From Chloroflexota bacterium (lineage in GTDB: Bacteria; Chloroflexota; Limnocylindria; QHBO01): a stretch of DNA of 7,010 bases. The position numbers and the translations under genes are program-made. The notes beneath the pieces are model-generated. The model saw only the letters and a list, made by a program, of their open reading frames with translations. It made no database searches and was not told the DNA's origin. The stretch lies in NCBI GenBank assembly GCA_029865285.1, contig JAOUHE010000088.1, forward strand, positions 1 through 7,010, given 5' to 3'. Positions 5,907 through 7,010 of this stretch are shown here, one piece after another; within the stretch, counting starts at the first letter, position 1; each line of letters opens with the position of its first letter.

Positions 5907-7010
5907 CCCTCCGGGTCGGGCAACACCGCGAGCAGCGAACCGATTCCGAGGAGCAGCCAGAAGAGGAACGCCATGCTGTTGGCCTCCAGCAGCATGGTGG
6001 TCAGCGAATTGATGGTCAGCGCCGCGATCGCTCCCACGCTTCCGGCCAGCATCATTCGTCGCTGACCCGATGCGGTGCGCGCTCGGCGGAGCATCGGCTG
6101 GAGCGTGGTGCCGATCATCCCCCCGAACACGACCAGCCCGACCGCGCCGCTCTCGACCAGCAGGTGCAACCAGAAGTCGTCGACGGTTCGTTGAGTGGGG
6201 TTCACGAATAGCTCATCGGTTCCATATGCTGCGTAGACCGGCGTCCCGAAGATGTCCGCCGCCGCACCCCCGTACCTGCCGGGTCCGACGCCCAGCGCCG
6301 GATGGTCGCCGACAATAGGCAGCGCGTTGAGGGCGAAGAGAGTGCGCAGGTCACGCCCCTCACCGACGATGTCGAGGCGACCGAAGGTCGAACCGAGCAG
6401 GTCGGGCCGCTCGTCGCAGGTATCACACAGCAGGTTCCGGGGCATCAGCGTGGCGGCCACCAGGGTGACCAGTACCACGGCGAGCCCAAGCCGCAGGGCA
6501 CGGCGGTCAAGAACCAGCGCGGCAAGCGCGAAACCGCCCACCGCGCCCAGCCATCCGCCTCGTGAGAACGACAGCCACAACGCGAGGATCAGCAGCGCCG
6601 CTCCGGCGAGTGCCAATCGCCGGCCGCGTGCCGTCCCAAGCCCGGTCGCTGCGAAGAGCGCGAACGGGATCGCAGCCGACAGGAAGGCGGCAAGCGTGTT
6701 CGGATCGCCGAAGAAGGCGGCGAGGCGGTAGATCTCGCCGAACCGACCCTGAAGCGAGGAGAGGCCAAGCAGGTGCGGTGAGAGGAGCGCCTGCGCCGTC
6801 GTGACGAGGGCCGCCAGGAGGGCGAGGCCAATGACCCACCCGATCGCAAGCCTCGCCTGGAGTGGGGTGAACCCCACGACTCGCGCCAGCACGAACAGGC
6901 CGACCGCGTCGAGGGTGAAGCCGATCCCGGCCACCGCCTGTGCGGCCGGCACCGGGTTCAGCACGGCCGATCCGACCGAGAGGAGCACAAACCCGAGCGC
7001 CAGCCCGATG
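5903..7010 (-). CDS. O-antigen ligase/polymerase-family membrane protein (Wzy/WaaL-like), 5' end beyond window
   Basis: At least 368 residues of a polytopic membrane protein are visible, running off the right edge. An in-frame GTG at 6988 is not a convincing start, because the frame continues upstream as I-G-L-A-L-G-F within a transmembrane helix. Numbering from that GTG: many hydrophobic helices (for example 44-63, 97-115, 125-141, 146-160, 166-181), the conserved LSFSRGGWLG (139-148), then a large extracytoplasmic loop (about 183-270) with GDHPALGVGPGRYG (227-240). DDFWLHLLVESGAVGL follows at 270-285, with three more helices (284-297, 312-334, 338-355). The loop and its ends match the PF04932-type family, which polymerises glycan repeat units (Wzy) or transfers an undecaprenyl-linked glycan to an acceptor (WaaL). 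The usual ligase His-Asn appears as Asp-Asp at 270-271. A CDTC pair (188-191) opens the loop. It converges on the sugar transferase and ends in TAG at 5905-5903. Polymerase versus ligase cannot be settled here. Confidence 0.88.
   Translation of the reverse strand, partial: IGLALGFVLLSVGSAVLNPVPAAQAVAGIGFTLDAVGLFVLARVVGFTPLQARLAIGWVIGLALLAALVTTAQALLSPHLLGLSSLQGRFGEIYRLAAFFGDPNTLAAFLSAAIPFALFAATGLGTARGRRLALAGAALLILALWLSFSRGGWLGAVGGFALAALVLDRRALRLGLAVVLVTLVAATLMPRNLLCDTCDERPDLLGSTFGRLDIVGEGRDLRTLFALNALPIVGDHPALGVGPGRYGGAAADIFGTPVYAAYGTDELFVNPTQRTVDDFWLHLLVESGAVGLVVFGGMIGTTLQPMLRRARTASGQRRMMLAGSVGAIAALTINSLTTMLLEANSMAFLFWLLLGIGSLLAVLPDPEG

Noticed and set aside
6070..6804. Several + strand frames opposite the polymerase/ligase gene
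   Set aside because: They are Arg/Ser/Pro-rich, overlap one another, and lie antisense to a gene with clear transmembrane and family motifs.

Overview
The window is GC-rich (roughly two thirds G+C by eye) bacterial chromosomal DNA. It carries four complete protein genes, one gene cut by the right edge, a probable 3' tail of a gene cut by the left edge, and a tRNA-Pro gene. The membrane-anchored multi-parvulin foldase next to mazG, the GC-rich codon use and the style of the surface-glycan genes suggest a Chloroflexota lineage (for example the uncultured Limnocylindria/Ellin6529 type). That placement rests on recalled family resemblance and is only moderately supported; a high-GC actinobacterial relative is not excluded.

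Left part (1-4204, all on +): a short C-terminal tail of an upstream gene (to 47), a large imperfect hairpin (63-109), then a tight three-gene run. The run is an extracytoplasmic parvulin-type peptidyl-prolyl isomerase (157-1884), a MazG-type nucleotide pyrophosphohydrolase with an unusual N-terminal extension (1896-3035, 11 bp gap, GTG start), and a GT-B glycosyltransferase (3032-4204, ATGA overlap). These are almost certainly co-transcribed: one protein-folding factor of the envelope, one nucleotide-pool housekeeping enzyme and one glycan-building enzyme.

Middle (4205-5177): a strong hairpin (4262-4294) separates the glycosyltransferase from a convergent small lipoprotein gene on the - strand (4833-4318). 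The lipoprotein has a Gly/Ser/Asn/Thr-rich linker built from nearly identical 42-bp tandem repeats. Upstream of it lies a plausible promoter reading leftward, then a complete tRNA-Pro(UGG) gene on + with an encoded CCA (5101-5177).

Right part (5178-7010): a bacterial sugar transferase (monotopic phosphoglycosyl transferase, the initiating enzyme of surface polysaccharide synthesis) starts about 30 nt after the tRNA. It converges on a multi-spanning O-antigen ligase/polymerase-family gene on -, which runs off the right edge. The two genes end on the same palindromic CTAG. With the upstream glycosyltransferase, these genes point to assembly of an undecaprenyl-linked cell-surface glycan.

I found no CRISPR array, insertion sequence, toxin-antitoxin pair or defence system, and nothing I would call a new system. 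The points most worth a second look are the half-size methylase remnant fused to MazG, the His-to-Asp change in the ligase/polymerase motif, the freshly duplicated lipoprotein linker and the shared CTAG stop.
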